Assembly: GCA_964019655.1 (NCBI GenBank)
Contig: CAXHTR010000004.1
Coordinates: 868,001 to 932,000, forward strand
Direction: 5' to 3'
Length of the DNA: 64,000 nt
DNA from: Perkinsela sp. pyNocScin1
Lineage: Eukaryota; Euglenozoa; Kinetoplastea; Prokinetoplastida; Perkinselidae
Positions within the stretch are counted from its first letter, which is position 1, and each line of letters begins with the position of its first letter. The notes beneath the pieces were generated by a model. It was not told where the DNA came from, did no database searches, and was given only the letters and a program-made list of their open reading frames with translations. Positions 1 to 9,863 of the stretch are shown one piece after another. The translations under genes were made by a program, and so were the position numbers.

Positions 1-439
1 GTCTACGTACCCAGATTTACTACGATAGTTTCGCGATCTTAGTGAACTTTTCACGATTCGGCAAAATTTTTGGGATGAAGAATGGGTAAAGTATGAAATT
101 AGACTGATTTCATAGGCGGTTTCTTTGTAGCACTGAACGATTGAATACACCTGCACTGACATAAGGCCTCCTTTGGGAAGAATTAGGTGCAACGAAATTC
201 GATCCCTAAAGACACAATCCATGTATTTCTTCAAAATATTTTTTAGTTTAAATTAAACTTTCGTCGCACTTGGTGATAGTTGCTAGTAGCGCCTACCGGA
301 AAACCCCAGTGACCGGAAATCTGAAGTGCGTGCCGCACTTTATGTGACTGGATGGGCTGTGCTGCAGCCATTTGCATATAATTTGGGGCTTTATCAGCTG
401 TTTAAAGAGAAACAATGTTCTTTTAGATTGCTTTTGATA
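1..439. other. Intergenic, left window edge
   Basis: AT-rich sequence with no recognisable gene or RNA. The only signal is a short pyrimidine stretch ending in AG at about 418-426, just before the ATG of the first LRR gene, which could be its trans-splice acceptor. Confidence 0.5.
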
Positions 440-1312
440 ATGCTTATGTGTCTATACCCATATGATCATGCACTCGGCCGCGTTGATCGAGATTCGCTCC
501 CACAACAGCTCCTCCTACAGATCTCTATCGAAGGCTTAAAATCAAAAAGCGGCTTTCTCGATGCTGAAGGTGACTATATCGACTGCATGGAGTGGCCAGG
601 AGTGTCCCAGAATGAAAATGGGACTATTATAGGATGGCAGTGCGCGCACGGAGCCCTCGGGGAAGGATCAATAGCGCTGGAGTGGCTCCCAAGTGCTATT
701 GAAACTTTTGACGCGAAGGGGAATCGTCTGCATGGCACTGTCAACCTCACGCGCTTACCATATCGATTGAAAAAGCTTCACATGAACATGAATCGCCTTA
801 CGGGGGAAATCGACCTGACGAGGCTGCCGGTGGGTCTCACTGTGCTTTGGCTGAGCAAAAACCGGCTGACAGGATCTGTCGATCTTACAAGCCTCACTGC
901 ATCGCTTTGTGATCTTGACCTGTGTGTAAACCAGCTTTCAGGTGGTGTTGACCTGACGAGGCTGCCAGCCTCTCTTAAAGGCCTCGATTTGAGCGAGAAT
1001 CGCTGTTCAGGAAGTATCCACCTCAATGCACTCCCACAATCCATGAACGCAATTTTCCTCGGATCGAACGAATTCTGTGGTGAAGTTGATTTCTCGAAGC
1101 TTCCCAAGAGCATCACGATCATTGACGTTTCAAAGAACAAGCTACATGGGGAGATCAACTTTGCAAGTTTTCCCGAATCTTTGAGCGAGCTCAGCATTTA
1201 TAGCAACCTTTTTCAGGGGACTTACAATCTACCTGAGCAGTACGAGCATCGCATTCATTGGCATTTCAATGATGGTCTAATTCTCAATTTTGGTCACAAA
1301 GATGATGCATGA
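440..1312 (+). CDS. Class A1 LRR protein, 8 repeats
   Basis: 290 residues. The leader M-L-M-C-L-Y-P-Y-D-H-A runs straight into L-G-R and the S-L-P-Q-Q-L-L-L-Q helix. The Trp motif is W-P-G-V-S-Q, so the usual cysteine is a glutamine. About eight 23-residue repeats follow from residue 95 to 270, then a short His/Asp-rich end without a membrane segment. The open frame extends upstream only with a GTG, so I start at the first ATG, 14 bases after a pyrimidine-AG acceptor. The next family gene starts 78 bases downstream on the same strand. The function is unknown; LRR solenoids usually bind proteins. Confidence 0.85.
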   Translation: MLMCLYPYDHALGRVDRDSLPQQLLLQISIEGLKSKSGFLDAEGDYIDCMEWPGVSQNENGTIIGWQCAHGALGEGSIALEWLPSAIETFDAKGNRLHGTVNLTRLPYRLKKLHMNMNRLTGEIDLTRLPVGLTVLWLSKNRLTGSVDLTSLTASLCDLDLCVNQLSGGVDLTRLPASLKGLDLSENRCSGSIHLNALPQSMNAIFLGSNEFCGEVDFSKLPKSITIIDVSKNKLHGEINFASFPESLSELSIYSNLFQGTYNLPEQYEHRIHWHFNDGLILNFGHKDDA

Positions 1313-1390
1313 TTTGTGATCTACGCGTTTGTTTGCCCAGTGCTTCATTCATTTTCATTTTCTTGTTTTATTTTCGTACGCTCATACCCT

Positions 1391-2179
1391 ATGCTTGTTT
1401 TCTTGATAAGTGCAGACATTGCCGGAATCGGCCGCTTTGACGTGGAAAATCTGTCCAATCAAGCTCGCCTCGAACTCCTGATCTCTGACCTCTCAAACAC
1501 TCAGAAGCTGAAGGCCCCTGATGGCGACTTTTTGCCAATCGAGGAATGGGAGAAGGCCATTGAGTGTTCGGATGATGGAGATGTCAGTGCCATAAATTTG
1601 AAGAAAATGGCTGCAGATGGCAACCTGCGCATACAATACCTCCCGAAGGCATTAAAAGAATTGACTGTGTCTTACATGGTGCTCAAAGGTGGATTTTCGA
1701 CGCACTTGCTTCCACGAATGCTCGAGAAGCTTGATATTTCAGAAAACCAGATGGAAGGGACATTTTCAGTCGCTGGCCTGCCACGATCTGCAGGTGACAT
1801 TACCCTCGAGACTAACTATTTTACGGGGAGCCTTGACCTCGCTGCTCTACCAGCGACACTTCGAAAGTTTGATGCATCCTTCAACGAATTTTCCGGGGAA
1901 CTTGACCTCACGAAGTTGCCGCCGGTACTCGAGAGACTCAACGTCTCTAGTAACGCCTTCAAGGGTAAGATTCGCATTGAGAATGTGCCAGAACCGACGT
2001 CGTCCATCCGGCTGAACCTCAACAACTTCGATGTTGGGAACGCCTGCATCGACATGGGTCCCAACCTATGGGTCGAGCTTGACGCAGACCACAGGGATAA
2101 GGTCTTCAGAAAGGACGGCAAAGTACTCACGAGTGTGCGAATCCTTTTCATCGGGCGGGCGAGAAACTATTACTACTGA
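1391..2179 (+). CDS. Class A1 LRR protein, 6 repeats
   Basis: 262 residues. The leader is M-L-V-F-L-I-S-A and the family junction A-D follows it, then I-G-R and an L-S-N-Q-A-R-L-E-L-L helix. The Trp motif is degenerate (W-E-K-A-I-E-C). Six repeats follow. The C-terminal 60 residues are not repeats and end in Tyr-Tyr-Tyr. The 60 bases before the ATG are almost pure pyrimidine and stay open in frame but contain no ATG, so the true N-terminus is less sure than for other members. It is the last gene before a convergent strand switch. Confidence 0.8.
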   Translation: MLVFLISADIAGIGRFDVENLSNQARLELLISDLSNTQKLKAPDGDFLPIEEWEKAIECSDDGDVSAINLKKMAADGNLRIQYLPKALKELTVSYMVLKGGFSTHLLPRMLEKLDISENQMEGTFSVAGLPRSAGDITLETNYFTGSLDLAALPATLRKFDASFNEFSGELDLTKLPPVLERLNVSSNAFKGKIRIENVPEPTSSIRLNLNNFDVGNACIDMGPNLWVELDADHRDKVFRKDGKVLTSVRILFIGRARNYYY

Positions 2180-2794
2180 ACTCAAGTAGGAAAGCAAATA
2201 TATAGATATATACAAGCGCGATTTGATAGCTATTTTCGTCCTGTACTGGGCGCATGGCGCGATAGAATTATTTCATTTTCGACAATTTTCAGTGTAAAAA
2301 TGATGCACGAAGTGCTTGAAGGTTATTGTAACTGGATCTTGCGTACCATACTTCGTAGATAAGAACCCGGTATCATTAAGTTACTTTGTGACATGCGATC
2401 AACGAGACCCCGTTCGATATTTGCAAAGGACTTTTTTTGACGGGAGCAGATTGATTTCTATTAGGAGCTTTAAACACTATATAGCGAGGCTAGGGTATGA
2501 TGATGTTAAGGAGGGGCAAAGAGGGTGCTTTATTAGGTGAGTGCACAGAGAACAAACAGTTTTACGTAGAGAATGATTGAAACTAGGACTTGCCGCCTAG
2601 GACATGTATTACGCTGAGAGACAAAGTGCAGAATATGCATCGATTCTCAAATCATTGTCGAGACGCGGAGATCAAATGAATACAAACATCGATCAGCGGC
2701 TAGGTGTACCAATTACATACCTACTACTACTATATACTACTAGTATATACCTACTTCTCATGAAATATAGATATTCTTGCCGCTTATCCATGCA
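2180..2794. other. Convergent intergenic region
   Basis: 615 bases between two LRR genes that point at each other. It is AT-rich with a few ATATA and CTACTA runs. Short frames such as 2316-2540 and 2604-3011 have no family resemblance and I regard them as chance. It probably holds 3' UTRs and a transcription stop zone. Confidence 0.4.
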
Positions 2795-3640
2795 TCAGAT
2801 CTCCACACGACTATCCTTGAAAAGGGCTCCATCGGCATCGATTACTAAATCTAAGGGGTTATCTTGCAGATTCAACACAGAAAAGTTCTCACTGAAGGGC
2901 CCACAGATAATGGCAGCACTGAAGTCGTTTCTAGATGCATCGATCATGAACAGCGATTTCGGCAAATTTACTAATTGTAACGTTCCACAAAGCTTGTTCC
3001 CCATGAGCTGAAGTTGCGTGAGGCTTTGTGGGAGCATTGACAGATCTACGCTACCTGAGAGCTGGTTATTCGCTATAAATAGTGAGTTGAGTGGGTCTTT
3101 CAGAGACGTAAGATCAACGGAACCTTCAAGTAAGTTATTGCATAGTGCAATACTCCACAAAGGGGACTGAATGCCTCTAAGGTCGATCGACCCTTGAAGT
3201 TCATTCATGTCAAGACGCAAAATTGTTAGTTTCCGAGGAAGATGGCCAAAGTGGATAGATCCTCGAATCTGATTTTTCACGATAGCCAAAGAAACCATGG
3301 AATCGGTAAAATCCGAAGCATTGAAAACACCTTCAAGGTTGTCACCAGATATTTCGATTCTTTCGACAGTTCGCGGGATCCACTTCAAGTCAATTTTACC
3401 TCCTTTAGGAAAAATACGGCTGAACATCGACGCCCATCTTATACTGATAACATCCCCATCCTCATCTAAAGAAACTCCTGTCCACTCTTTTATATCTAAA
3501 AAGGTTCCCGCTTTATCCCGGAAGCGCGTCGTATCGGGAATGCCTGAAATGAGTAGCTCCATCTTAACCTGTGACGAGACATCAAAAGGATCAACCTTGC
3601 CTACATATTCCGCAGTTACAATAAGGGCGTAATTGACCAT
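2795..3640 (-). CDS. Class A1 LRR protein, 7-8 repeats
   Basis: 281 residues. The leader M-V-N-Y-A-L-I-V-T-A is followed by E-Y-V-G-K-V-D, matching the family A-D/L-G-R block, and the helix V-S-S-Q-V-K-M-E-L-L. The Trp motif is W-T-G-V-S-L, with no cysteine. There are seven to eight repeats. An ATG at 3679 lies in frame further upstream, but the pyrimidine-rich acceptor ends in AG one base before the ATG at 3640, so the shorter start is preferred. It stands alone on the minus strand between a convergent and a divergent switch. Confidence 0.82.
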   Translation of the reverse strand: MVNYALIVTAEYVGKVDPFDVSSQVKMELLISGIPDTTRFRDKAGTFLDIKEWTGVSLDEDGDVISIRWASMFSRIFPKGGKIDLKWIPRTVERIEISGDNLEGVFNASDFTDSMVSLAIVKNQIRGSIHFGHLPRKLTILRLDMNELQGSIDLRGIQSPLWSIALCNNLLEGSVDLTSLKDPLNSLFIANNQLSGSVDLSMLPQSLTQLQLMGNKLCGTLQLVNLPKSLFMIDASRNDFSAAIICGPFSENFSVLNLQDNPLDLVIDADGALFKDSRVEI

Positions 3641-3641
3641 T

Positions 3642-3662
3642 CTAGTAATAAACAAAAATACA
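3642..3662 (-). promoter_or_regulatory. Putative trans-splice acceptor
   Basis: On the minus strand a T-rich run ends in AG one base before the ATG at 3640. It decides between two in-frame ATGs of this LRR gene. Inferred from sequence only. Confidence 0.5.
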
Positions 3663-3849
3663 CAGTGTATGTATATCATTCATTGATCAGAGGGTGGGGT
3701 GATAATGGAAATCAGATTTATCTGGAAAAGTGCTCAATTGTTTGCAGTGATTTCGAATCTCTGCACACAAAATGTTCACATTGCATAGTATATTAGCGTT
3801 CAATACATACGGAGCGGATCAAACCAGTATTAAGCCAGAAGAAGAGAAT

Positions 3850-4096
3850 GTTTAAAGCAGGGGTTCTGAAAACTGGGTGATTACCCTAAAGGGGTGAAAA
3901 TCAAAAAAGGGCCGCTTGCATTCGGGTCGCGGGTGAAATTGAAAAGTTTCACCCGACAAATTACTAATATCACTCCTTAGAGCTGTGAAGGCGAGCCACT
4001 GCTTGCGAGTGCAAACGAAGGTTTCGGGTAAAAATGAAATATTTCATCCAAAAGTCGAGTGAAACGAAAAAATTTGACAGAACCCCTGGTTTAAAG
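3850..4096. mobile_element. hAT-type MITE, copy 1, with 8-bp TSD
   Basis: The element covers 3858-4088 (231 bp). Both ends carry the same 11-bp terminal inverted repeat, CAGGGGTTCTG at the left and CAGAACCCCTG at the right. It is flanked by a perfect 8-bp direct repeat GTTTAAAG at 3850-3857 and 4089-4096. A CAGGG terminus and an 8-bp target duplication are hallmarks of the hAT superfamily. It has no transposase frame, so it is non-autonomous. Several GGGTGAAA/TTTCACCC words inside resemble subterminal binding repeats. A second copy lies at 46447-46681. Confidence 0.9.
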
Positions 4097-5163
4097 AAAG
4101 TAACCGCTGTATTCTTGAGTGGTGAACACTTGAACAAGATAAATGTTCTTGCATGATAAAATTAAGGTTTCAGAGAATTGAGCTGAAGAATTTTCGTGCA
4201 ATCATGGAAAAACAGCGTCTGCATCGATCGATACACACATTATGTCTAACAACGTTACGCTCTTCCCCACTTCATTTCTAAAAAAAGTAGATCTGTTGAT
4301 AATTCTGACTTAACTTTTAATGCTTATTGAGCAAATCTCGGAGACTAGCTTCATTCCGAGATCTTACAGTATTAGAATAGGGATCAATGAATGAAGTTGC
4401 AATTGTCTGTGGTTTGTGAAGTTTCAGTGTATTGATCTTACGTACGGGATCGACTGGGGTCATTTTCTTGTCACGATGAAATCTTCATCATGGTGACTAT
4501 TCTATGAATCTTGTACTCTCTCAAAGGCGATAACAATATTTCTTTACACTGTGAATAGAAAACTGGGTGCTTCTAATCTGCCCGCATTAGATAATACTTG
4601 GTCGATTTAGCATCAGTACAGGGATCGACATAATAAGATCACTTTCGATATTTCCGTCTGTGAAAATTCTCCGATAAGCATAAAACCTAGCTTCTGTGAT
4701 AAGAGGCAAACAGCAATTAAGCTTGATAATGGCTGTTTTCAGTTGCATGGTGGTATATAAATCGGAGTACACGAGAGCTGCGTCAGCTTTGTCTATGCAT
4801 CGCTGCATGGTGTGACTTTTCCTTCCAGTTGGGGACATGTTTCTTCGCATTTAGTAATTCAAGGACTTAATTGTGGAAAATATGTAGTAGTGGAAGATTA
4901 TCGTATGGGTGGGCACCTCTAAAAACCATAGATACTTTCCTTAATGACCAGTGCTTCAATTGAGCCCGTCAGCATTTTTTAGTCCGAAAACTATATGTTT
5001 ATATGATTCTACGCAATGTAGAACAAGGTTTGGCTACTTGAATAATGAAGATAGCGACCGAAAGATGAGAATGCCTGGTGAAACATTCTCATGAGCACTT
5101 TCAAGATTGAAGTGAATACTAAGTGTTAGTCATCTAATTCTCCAGAGGTGCAATAAATTATGA
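4097..5163. other. Divergent strand-switch region
   Basis: About 1 kb of AT-rich sequence between divergent LRR genes, with the MITE just to its left. A frame at 4587-4850 on the minus strand (87 codons) has no recognisable similarity and poor context. In kinetoplastids such switches are usual transcription start regions; I see no specific promoter motif. Confidence 0.4.
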
Positions 5164-5180
5164 ATATTTTCTTCTGTCAG
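5164..5180 (+). promoter_or_regulatory. Putative trans-splice acceptor
   Basis: A pyrimidine tract (TTTTCTTCTGTC) ends in AG six bases before the ATG of the 31-repeat LRR gene. Confidence 0.5.
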
Positions 5181-5185
5181 TTCAA

Positions 5186-7675
5186 ATGTTCTCATCAATA
5201 CTCTTGGCAAGCGCGGACTTAAGCAGTGAAAGCACCCAGCAACATGCACTCGAGCTCCTAGCGTCCAAGTTCGAACGCCCTGAGCTATTTTACGATGGAT
5301 CAGGTCGCTTTCCAAAGGTAGATTCGTGGCGAGGTATTTCATGCAATGCTTCAGGTAAAATTATTTCCATTGACTGGTGCAACGAAGACGACTCCAGATT
5401 CATCAATGGTGGGGAATTTGACTTCAGGCTTTTGCCATCAAGTCTACTCGACCTCGATATCCGGAATAATGAGCACGAAGGAAGCCTCGAGTGCAATGCG
5501 CTTCCAAAAAAATTGCGCGAATTGAAGATTCGACACAACGCTTTTAGCGGAAGTATAAATTTCAAGGATCTTCCATCTACACTTACGGTAGCTTTGCTTG
5601 ATAGCAACTCTTTCTCAGGGACAATCGACCTTCTCCATTTACCGCATAAGCTTGAATATTTATTGCTTGGAGAGAACAACTTCGTTTCAAGCATCGTTTT
5701 AGGGGCCCTTCCAGATTCACTTGGCTTTCTCGATTTAAACACGAACACTCTTTCGGGATCTGTAGATCTTTGGCGCCTCGCACCGAGGCAGAATGAGCTG
5801 AGTCTCATGCACAATGCTTTTGACGGGGAGCTTATACTGACGAATCTCCCAGACACGCTATCCATGCTTGACGCAAGTCACAATGCTTTTACAGGGTCCG
5901 TGGATCTACGGAGTTTGCCGAGGGCACTCGAGCTCCTATCCATAGGAACCAATAAATTTACGGGGAGCATCAGCTTGACAAGTCTACCTGAAGGTCTGCA
6001 CGTTCTTTATCTCAGTGATGCCCGCCTGAGTGGCACGCTCGACCTTTCGCATTTACCTGCAGGCATTGAAGAATTGGTTCTTTCTGAGAACGCATTTAGC
6101 GGCAGTGTGTGCTTTGAAAACCTCCCTGATAGAATCGAAACTCTCGATATTTCCGGCAACGCCTTGCAAGGCTGCATTGGATTGCAGAACATCCCTCCTT
6201 CACTCAAAAACCTGGCTTTGAGCGACAACATTCACACCGGCAGTATTGATATGCGACCATTGCCTGATGGCATTGAAAACATAGCCTTTGATGGAAACGC
6301 ACTGAGCGGGTCCCTCGCGCTCGCCGGGCTTCCTGACTCTATCACCGCCCTTATTCTCAGTTTGAACAAATTTCGAGGCAGTTTAAACTTGACAAAGCTC
6401 CCGGTGAGCCTGTCAGTTCTTTCAGCATGTGGAAACGAGTTCTCAGGCAGTTTGAATCTTCTCTACTTGCCACCGCACTTAACTGAGCTCACGCTGCACG
6501 AGAACAAACTTTCGGGGGAGATTGATATGCGCCGGCTGCCAGAGACACTCATGACGCTATCGCTGGCAACCAACGCACTGCAGGGAAAGATAGTTATCGC
6601 ACACCTGCCTCGATCAATGGTCGACTTTGCCGCTCAGGAGAATAAGTTTGTTAGCGTTATCGAGCTTGAGTATTTGCAATGCGATATAAGCTCGATCAAC
6701 ATCAGTGAAAACAATCTATACGGCACACTCATGCTCGTGGATCTTCCAGATTCTGTCACTGAAATCGCGGCCTCGGACAATCATCTGAGCGGCGAGCTCT
6801 TGCTACACGCCCTTCCAGCGTCACTGGAGTGCCTCGACGTGACAAACAACGAATTTACGGGGACAATCACGCTCTCGAGGCTTCCAGAGTGTCTCAATCA
6901 CCTCGCGCTCATGAACAATCAGCTCTCGGGGGTGCTGCAGCTTGAGAGTCTCCCAGAGCACCTCGAGTACTTCAACCTTTGCGACAACCCATTTGTGGGG
7001 TATCTCACGCTGAGCCATCTCCCAAGCGCACTCAACTACTTCGGCCTGCGGTGTGCTTCATTCCAGGGAACGGTGGACTTCACGAGGCTGCCCGCTACGA
7101 TGACGGGACTTACGCTGTCTGCGAATGGGCTCACGGGCGAGGTGAACCTTACGCACTTGCCACCACGATTTGAGTCACTTTCGCTCAGCAGCAACGCTTT
7201 TACGGGGGGCGTTACGCTCACAAAGCTCCCCAGGACACTGCAGCGGGCCTGTGTCTCGAGCAATAAGCTCTCAGGTAGTCTCCAGCTGACCGAACTCCCG
7301 CCAGCTATCTACCATCTTGCCTTGAGCGAGAACAATTTTTCGGGGAGCATAAACTTGACGAAGCTCCCAGCGTCGATGCGCTCGCTGCATCTCGGAGGCA
7401 ACCAGCTGTCGGGTATGCTGAACCTGAGCCGTTTGCCTACAGAAATGGACACGCTGGATCTGTCGAAGAACGCGTTTGCAGGGCGGCTTGACCTACACAA
7501 GGTGACTGCGGCGCTGCAGGCGCTCAACTTAAGCAGCAACAATTTTGAGGGGGAAGTGCAGATCAGCGAAGAGCTCATCGCGCACACGGCTATAGACCTG
7601 CGAGGGAACATGATATCCGCGGTCTACGGCACAAATAAGCGGAAGAACGTGCGGCGGCCGAACATTCGGTACTAG
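5186..7675 (+). CDS. Giant class A LRR protein, 31 repeats
   Basis: 829 residues, the largest family member here. The leader M-F-S-S-I-L-L-A-S-A precedes Asp, then a divergent N-domain (S-T-Q-Q-H-A-L-E-L-L) and W-R-G-I-S-C. I count 31 consecutive 23-residue repeats from about residue 75 to 795, then a basic tail (N-K-R-K-N-V-R-R-P-N). The L-G-R motif is missing. The 3' third is richer in G+C than the 5' third. It is the first gene of the + LRR run after the divergent switch. A solenoid this long could act as an extended binding or adhesive surface; that is inference. Confidence 0.88.
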   Translation: MFSSILLASADLSSESTQQHALELLASKFERPELFYDGSGRFPKVDSWRGISCNASGKIISIDWCNEDDSRFINGGEFDFRLLPSSLLDLDIRNNEHEGSLECNALPKKLRELKIRHNAFSGSINFKDLPSTLTVALLDSNSFSGTIDLLHLPHKLEYLLLGENNFVSSIVLGALPDSLGFLDLNTNTLSGSVDLWRLAPRQNELSLMHNAFDGELILTNLPDTLSMLDASHNAFTGSVDLRSLPRALELLSIGTNKFTGSISLTSLPEGLHVLYLSDARLSGTLDLSHLPAGIEELVLSENAFSGSVCFENLPDRIETLDISGNALQGCIGLQNIPPSLKNLALSDNIHTGSIDMRPLPDGIENIAFDGNALSGSLALAGLPDSITALILSLNKFRGSLNLTKLPVSLSVLSACGNEFSGSLNLLYLPPHLTELTLHENKLSGEIDMRRLPETLMTLSLATNALQGKIVIAHLPRSMVDFAAQENKFVSVIELEYLQCDISSINISENNLYGTLMLVDLPDSVTEIAASDNHLSGELLLHALPASLECLDVTNNEFTGTITLSRLPECLNHLALMNNQLSGVLQLESLPEHLEYFNLCDNPFVGYLTLSHLPSALNYFGLRCASFQGTVDFTRLPATMTGLTLSANGLTGEVNLTHLPPRFESLSLSSNAFTGGVTLTKLPRTLQRACVSSNKLSGSLQLTELPPAIYHLALSENNFSGSINLTKLPASMRSLHLGGNQLSGMLNLSRLPTEMDTLDLSKNAFAGRLDLHKVTAALQALNLSSNNFEGEVQISEELIAHTAIDLRGNMISAVYGTNKRKNVRRPNIRY

Positions 7676-8192
7676 CAAAGCTGGAGGAACAGATACATAC
7701 CTTCATACAGTGTTAAACTTTTGCGTATATGAGTGAAAGTGTGCATTTCTTTCTGAGACCGTAAATTAACTCAGAAATTCAAAAAGTTATATGAATAACA
7801 ATGAAGTTAAGTGCTGATGGTCTTATAGACGAGGTACTGCGATATCGTTTATAAAATGATCGATTCATGTAGTTTTGCTCGGGCAAAAAAGAACCAGCCC
7901 ACCAGGAAGTCGAGAGCTTTCTACATAATTTGGATGAATAAATGTTCACTAAAATGAGTGCTTGGCTACATCACTACCACGACTTTTGAAGAGGTTTATG
8001 ATCCGAACTGTGAATACGAAGACGTTATTTGCAAATAATGTGATAGCGTTTTATGGCGAGCTGCATCGTGAGCCATGCGATTAAATTAAATCAGGACATG
8101 CACATTTTTCACACATCACTTAACTCCAACCTTCCGCTTTCAAAGTATCAGCAATGTCTGCATTTTACTTCTATTGAGTGTTTCACTACAAA
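7676..8192. other. Intergenic
   Basis: 517 bases, AT-rich. The right end has a pyrimidine stretch and an AG at 8176-8177 ahead of the next ATG. Nothing else is recognised. Confidence 0.4.
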
Positions 8193-8873
8193 ATGCTTGT
8201 ATTTTCTTCAATCGTTCAAGTCCAGACATCTCAATCCGATCACGCAACCTTTATTGATGACGCTGAATACACCATGCAAGGGCTCCTCATGGAGCGTTTT
8301 TTGGACAAAATCGATGTCGATGGCCTCCTACCGATATCATGCGGAATGATTAGCCACGACATCTGCGAATGGGAAATGCAGCGCACGTGGGAAGTGGTGT
8401 GTGTCAGTGGGTATGTCGAGGGCGTTTTCATTCACGACAGTAACTTTGGCAATTACTCGATCGAGTGGCTTCCGAATACTGTTGAGAAGCTTTTCATAGT
8501 GGCAAGCAGGCAAGAATATGTCCTTCAGACCGCATGGCTACCAAGCGAATCCAGACTTATCGATCTCAGAGCTAACCTACTCTACGGAACTGTCGATTTG
8601 CGTCGTCTACCACAAAAGCTGAGGTTTCTAAACTTGCTTGGTAACGACATTGAGGGACCTATCGATATCATGCACCTGCCAGCACCACTGCGAACGCTCT
8701 CACTCGCGAACAACGTAATTATACAAGAAACTCTCATCTACGGCGATCTCCCGCAAAATTTAGAGCACATCGAATTGAGTGGGAATCGCATAAGTCGGAT
8801 CCAGCCGATAGCATCAAAGTACACAGCGAGGAAAGGCCTTATACGGGCAGATCGACGCATGCGCATCTATTAA
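8193..8873 (+). CDS. Class B LRR protein
   Basis: 226 residues. The leader M-L-V-F-S-S-I-V-Q-V-Q is followed by the class B helix (M-Q-G-L-L-M-E-R-F-L-D-K-I-D) and a Cys/Trp region C-E-W then W-E-V-V-C. The G-N-Y-S-I-E-W-L-P start and five repeats follow, including G-P-I-D-I and the Q-E-T-L-I-Y-G variant. The end is basic (A-D-R-R-M-R-I-Y). The frame opens at a GTG 15 bases earlier; the ATG sits 14 bases after a pyrimidine-AG. It is followed 100 bases later by a class A1 gene. Confidence 0.8.
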   Translation: MLVFSSIVQVQTSQSDHATFIDDAEYTMQGLLMERFLDKIDVDGLLPISCGMISHDICEWEMQRTWEVVCVSGYVEGVFIHDSNFGNYSIEWLPNTVEKLFIVASRQEYVLQTAWLPSESRLIDLRANLLYGTVDLRRLPQKLRFLNLLGNDIEGPIDIMHLPAPLRTLSLANNVIIQETLIYGDLPQNLEHIELSGNRISRIQPIASKYTARKGLIRADRRMRIY

Positions 8874-8973
8874 GAAGAAGTTTCACTCTAATTTTGTTTT
8901 TTACAATTCGGTTTTGACTAGTTTATGCCTGTACGAGAAATGTGTTTCCGTTTTGAACTCTTGTACTCGACGA

Positions 8974-9726
8974 ATGCTCACCGTTCTCATCTCACAACTT
9001 TATGCCGATGAGCTATCACAGGTGGCCCGCGTCGAAAAGGCGAGCCTTTCGCAGCAAGTCCTTCTGGAGATGGTGGTCGAGCACCTCAACGACAAGAACT
9101 TGTTCTGCGGGGATGACAGTGAGTTCCTGGACGTGTGCAGCTGGTCGGGCATTGTATGCGACCAAGGCGGGGTCATTGTTTCCGTCCATTGGTCGACGAC
9201 AATAGAGAGCTTTTTCCCCCGAGCTGGAACCATCGCGCTCGAATGGATTCCGAACCCAACGCGGAACTTTGACGTGTACCTCAATGGGCTCTCGGGGACG
9301 CTCGCAATCAAACTGCTTCCGAACTCGCTCCGCTTCCTCGACGTGAGCTCCAACTCGCTCTCGGGGGAAATCGAGCTCTCTGACCTGCCGCAGCACATCA
9401 CTTCTTTCGATATCGCAAGCAATCGTTTTTCGGGAAGCATTCGGCTTGATTCACTGCCGAAAGCGCTCGAGTTCCTCGACGTCTCGCGCAATGCCTTTAC
9501 AGGGGGCTTGCGTCTCACAGACATCCCCACCGAGCTCCAGTGCATGCGGCTGCAGTTCAATAAGTTTGAAGGCTTTGTGCACGTCGATGACTCGATCGCA
9601 AACATCATCGTCGATGTACGGGGTGCTAAAATTGAAGAAATTCTCCACGTCGGTGGGAAGTCAAGCTTTGTGCACCAAATCTACCTCGAGGAGTACAACA
9701 TCCAGAGCTTTAGCCGATCAGCATGA
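8974..9726 (+). CDS. Class A1 LRR protein, 5 repeats
   Basis: 250 residues. The leader is M-L-T-V-L-I-S-Q-L-Y-A with Asp next, then the helix A-S-L-S-Q-Q-V-L-L-E-M-V-V. Two cysteines flank the Trp motif (C-S-W-S-G-I-V-C). Five clear repeats follow and a non-repeat C-terminus rich in Val, Ile and Ser. No ATG occurs in the open frame upstream. It is GC-rich compared with its flanks. It lies between two class B genes, an alternation also seen in the minus-strand cluster at 16.4-22.8 kb. Confidence 0.83.
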   Translation: MLTVLISQLYADELSQVARVEKASLSQQVLLEMVVEHLNDKNLFCGDDSEFLDVCSWSGIVCDQGGVIVSVHWSTTIESFFPRAGTIALEWIPNPTRNFDVYLNGLSGTLAIKLLPNSLRFLDVSSNSLSGEIELSDLPQHITSFDIASNRFSGSIRLDSLPKALEFLDVSRNAFTGGLRLTDIPTELQCMRLQFNKFEGFVHVDDSIANIIVDVRGAKIEEILHVGGKSSFVHQIYLEEYNIQSFSRSA

Positions 9727-9863
9727 TAGTAAGTTGGTTGATTTTTGGAATAGAACTGCTGTGAATTTGTGTATGCTTATGTAGAGATTCGCAGATGACT
9801 TTTTCCATTTTCCAAAAATGTTCGCAACAGTCCCAAAGTTTATTACAAAATTTGCCTTTCAAA

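Noticed and set aside
4587-4850. Minus-strand frame of 87 codons in the divergent switch
   Set aside because: No recognisable domain, no leader or LRR motif; composition like spacer.
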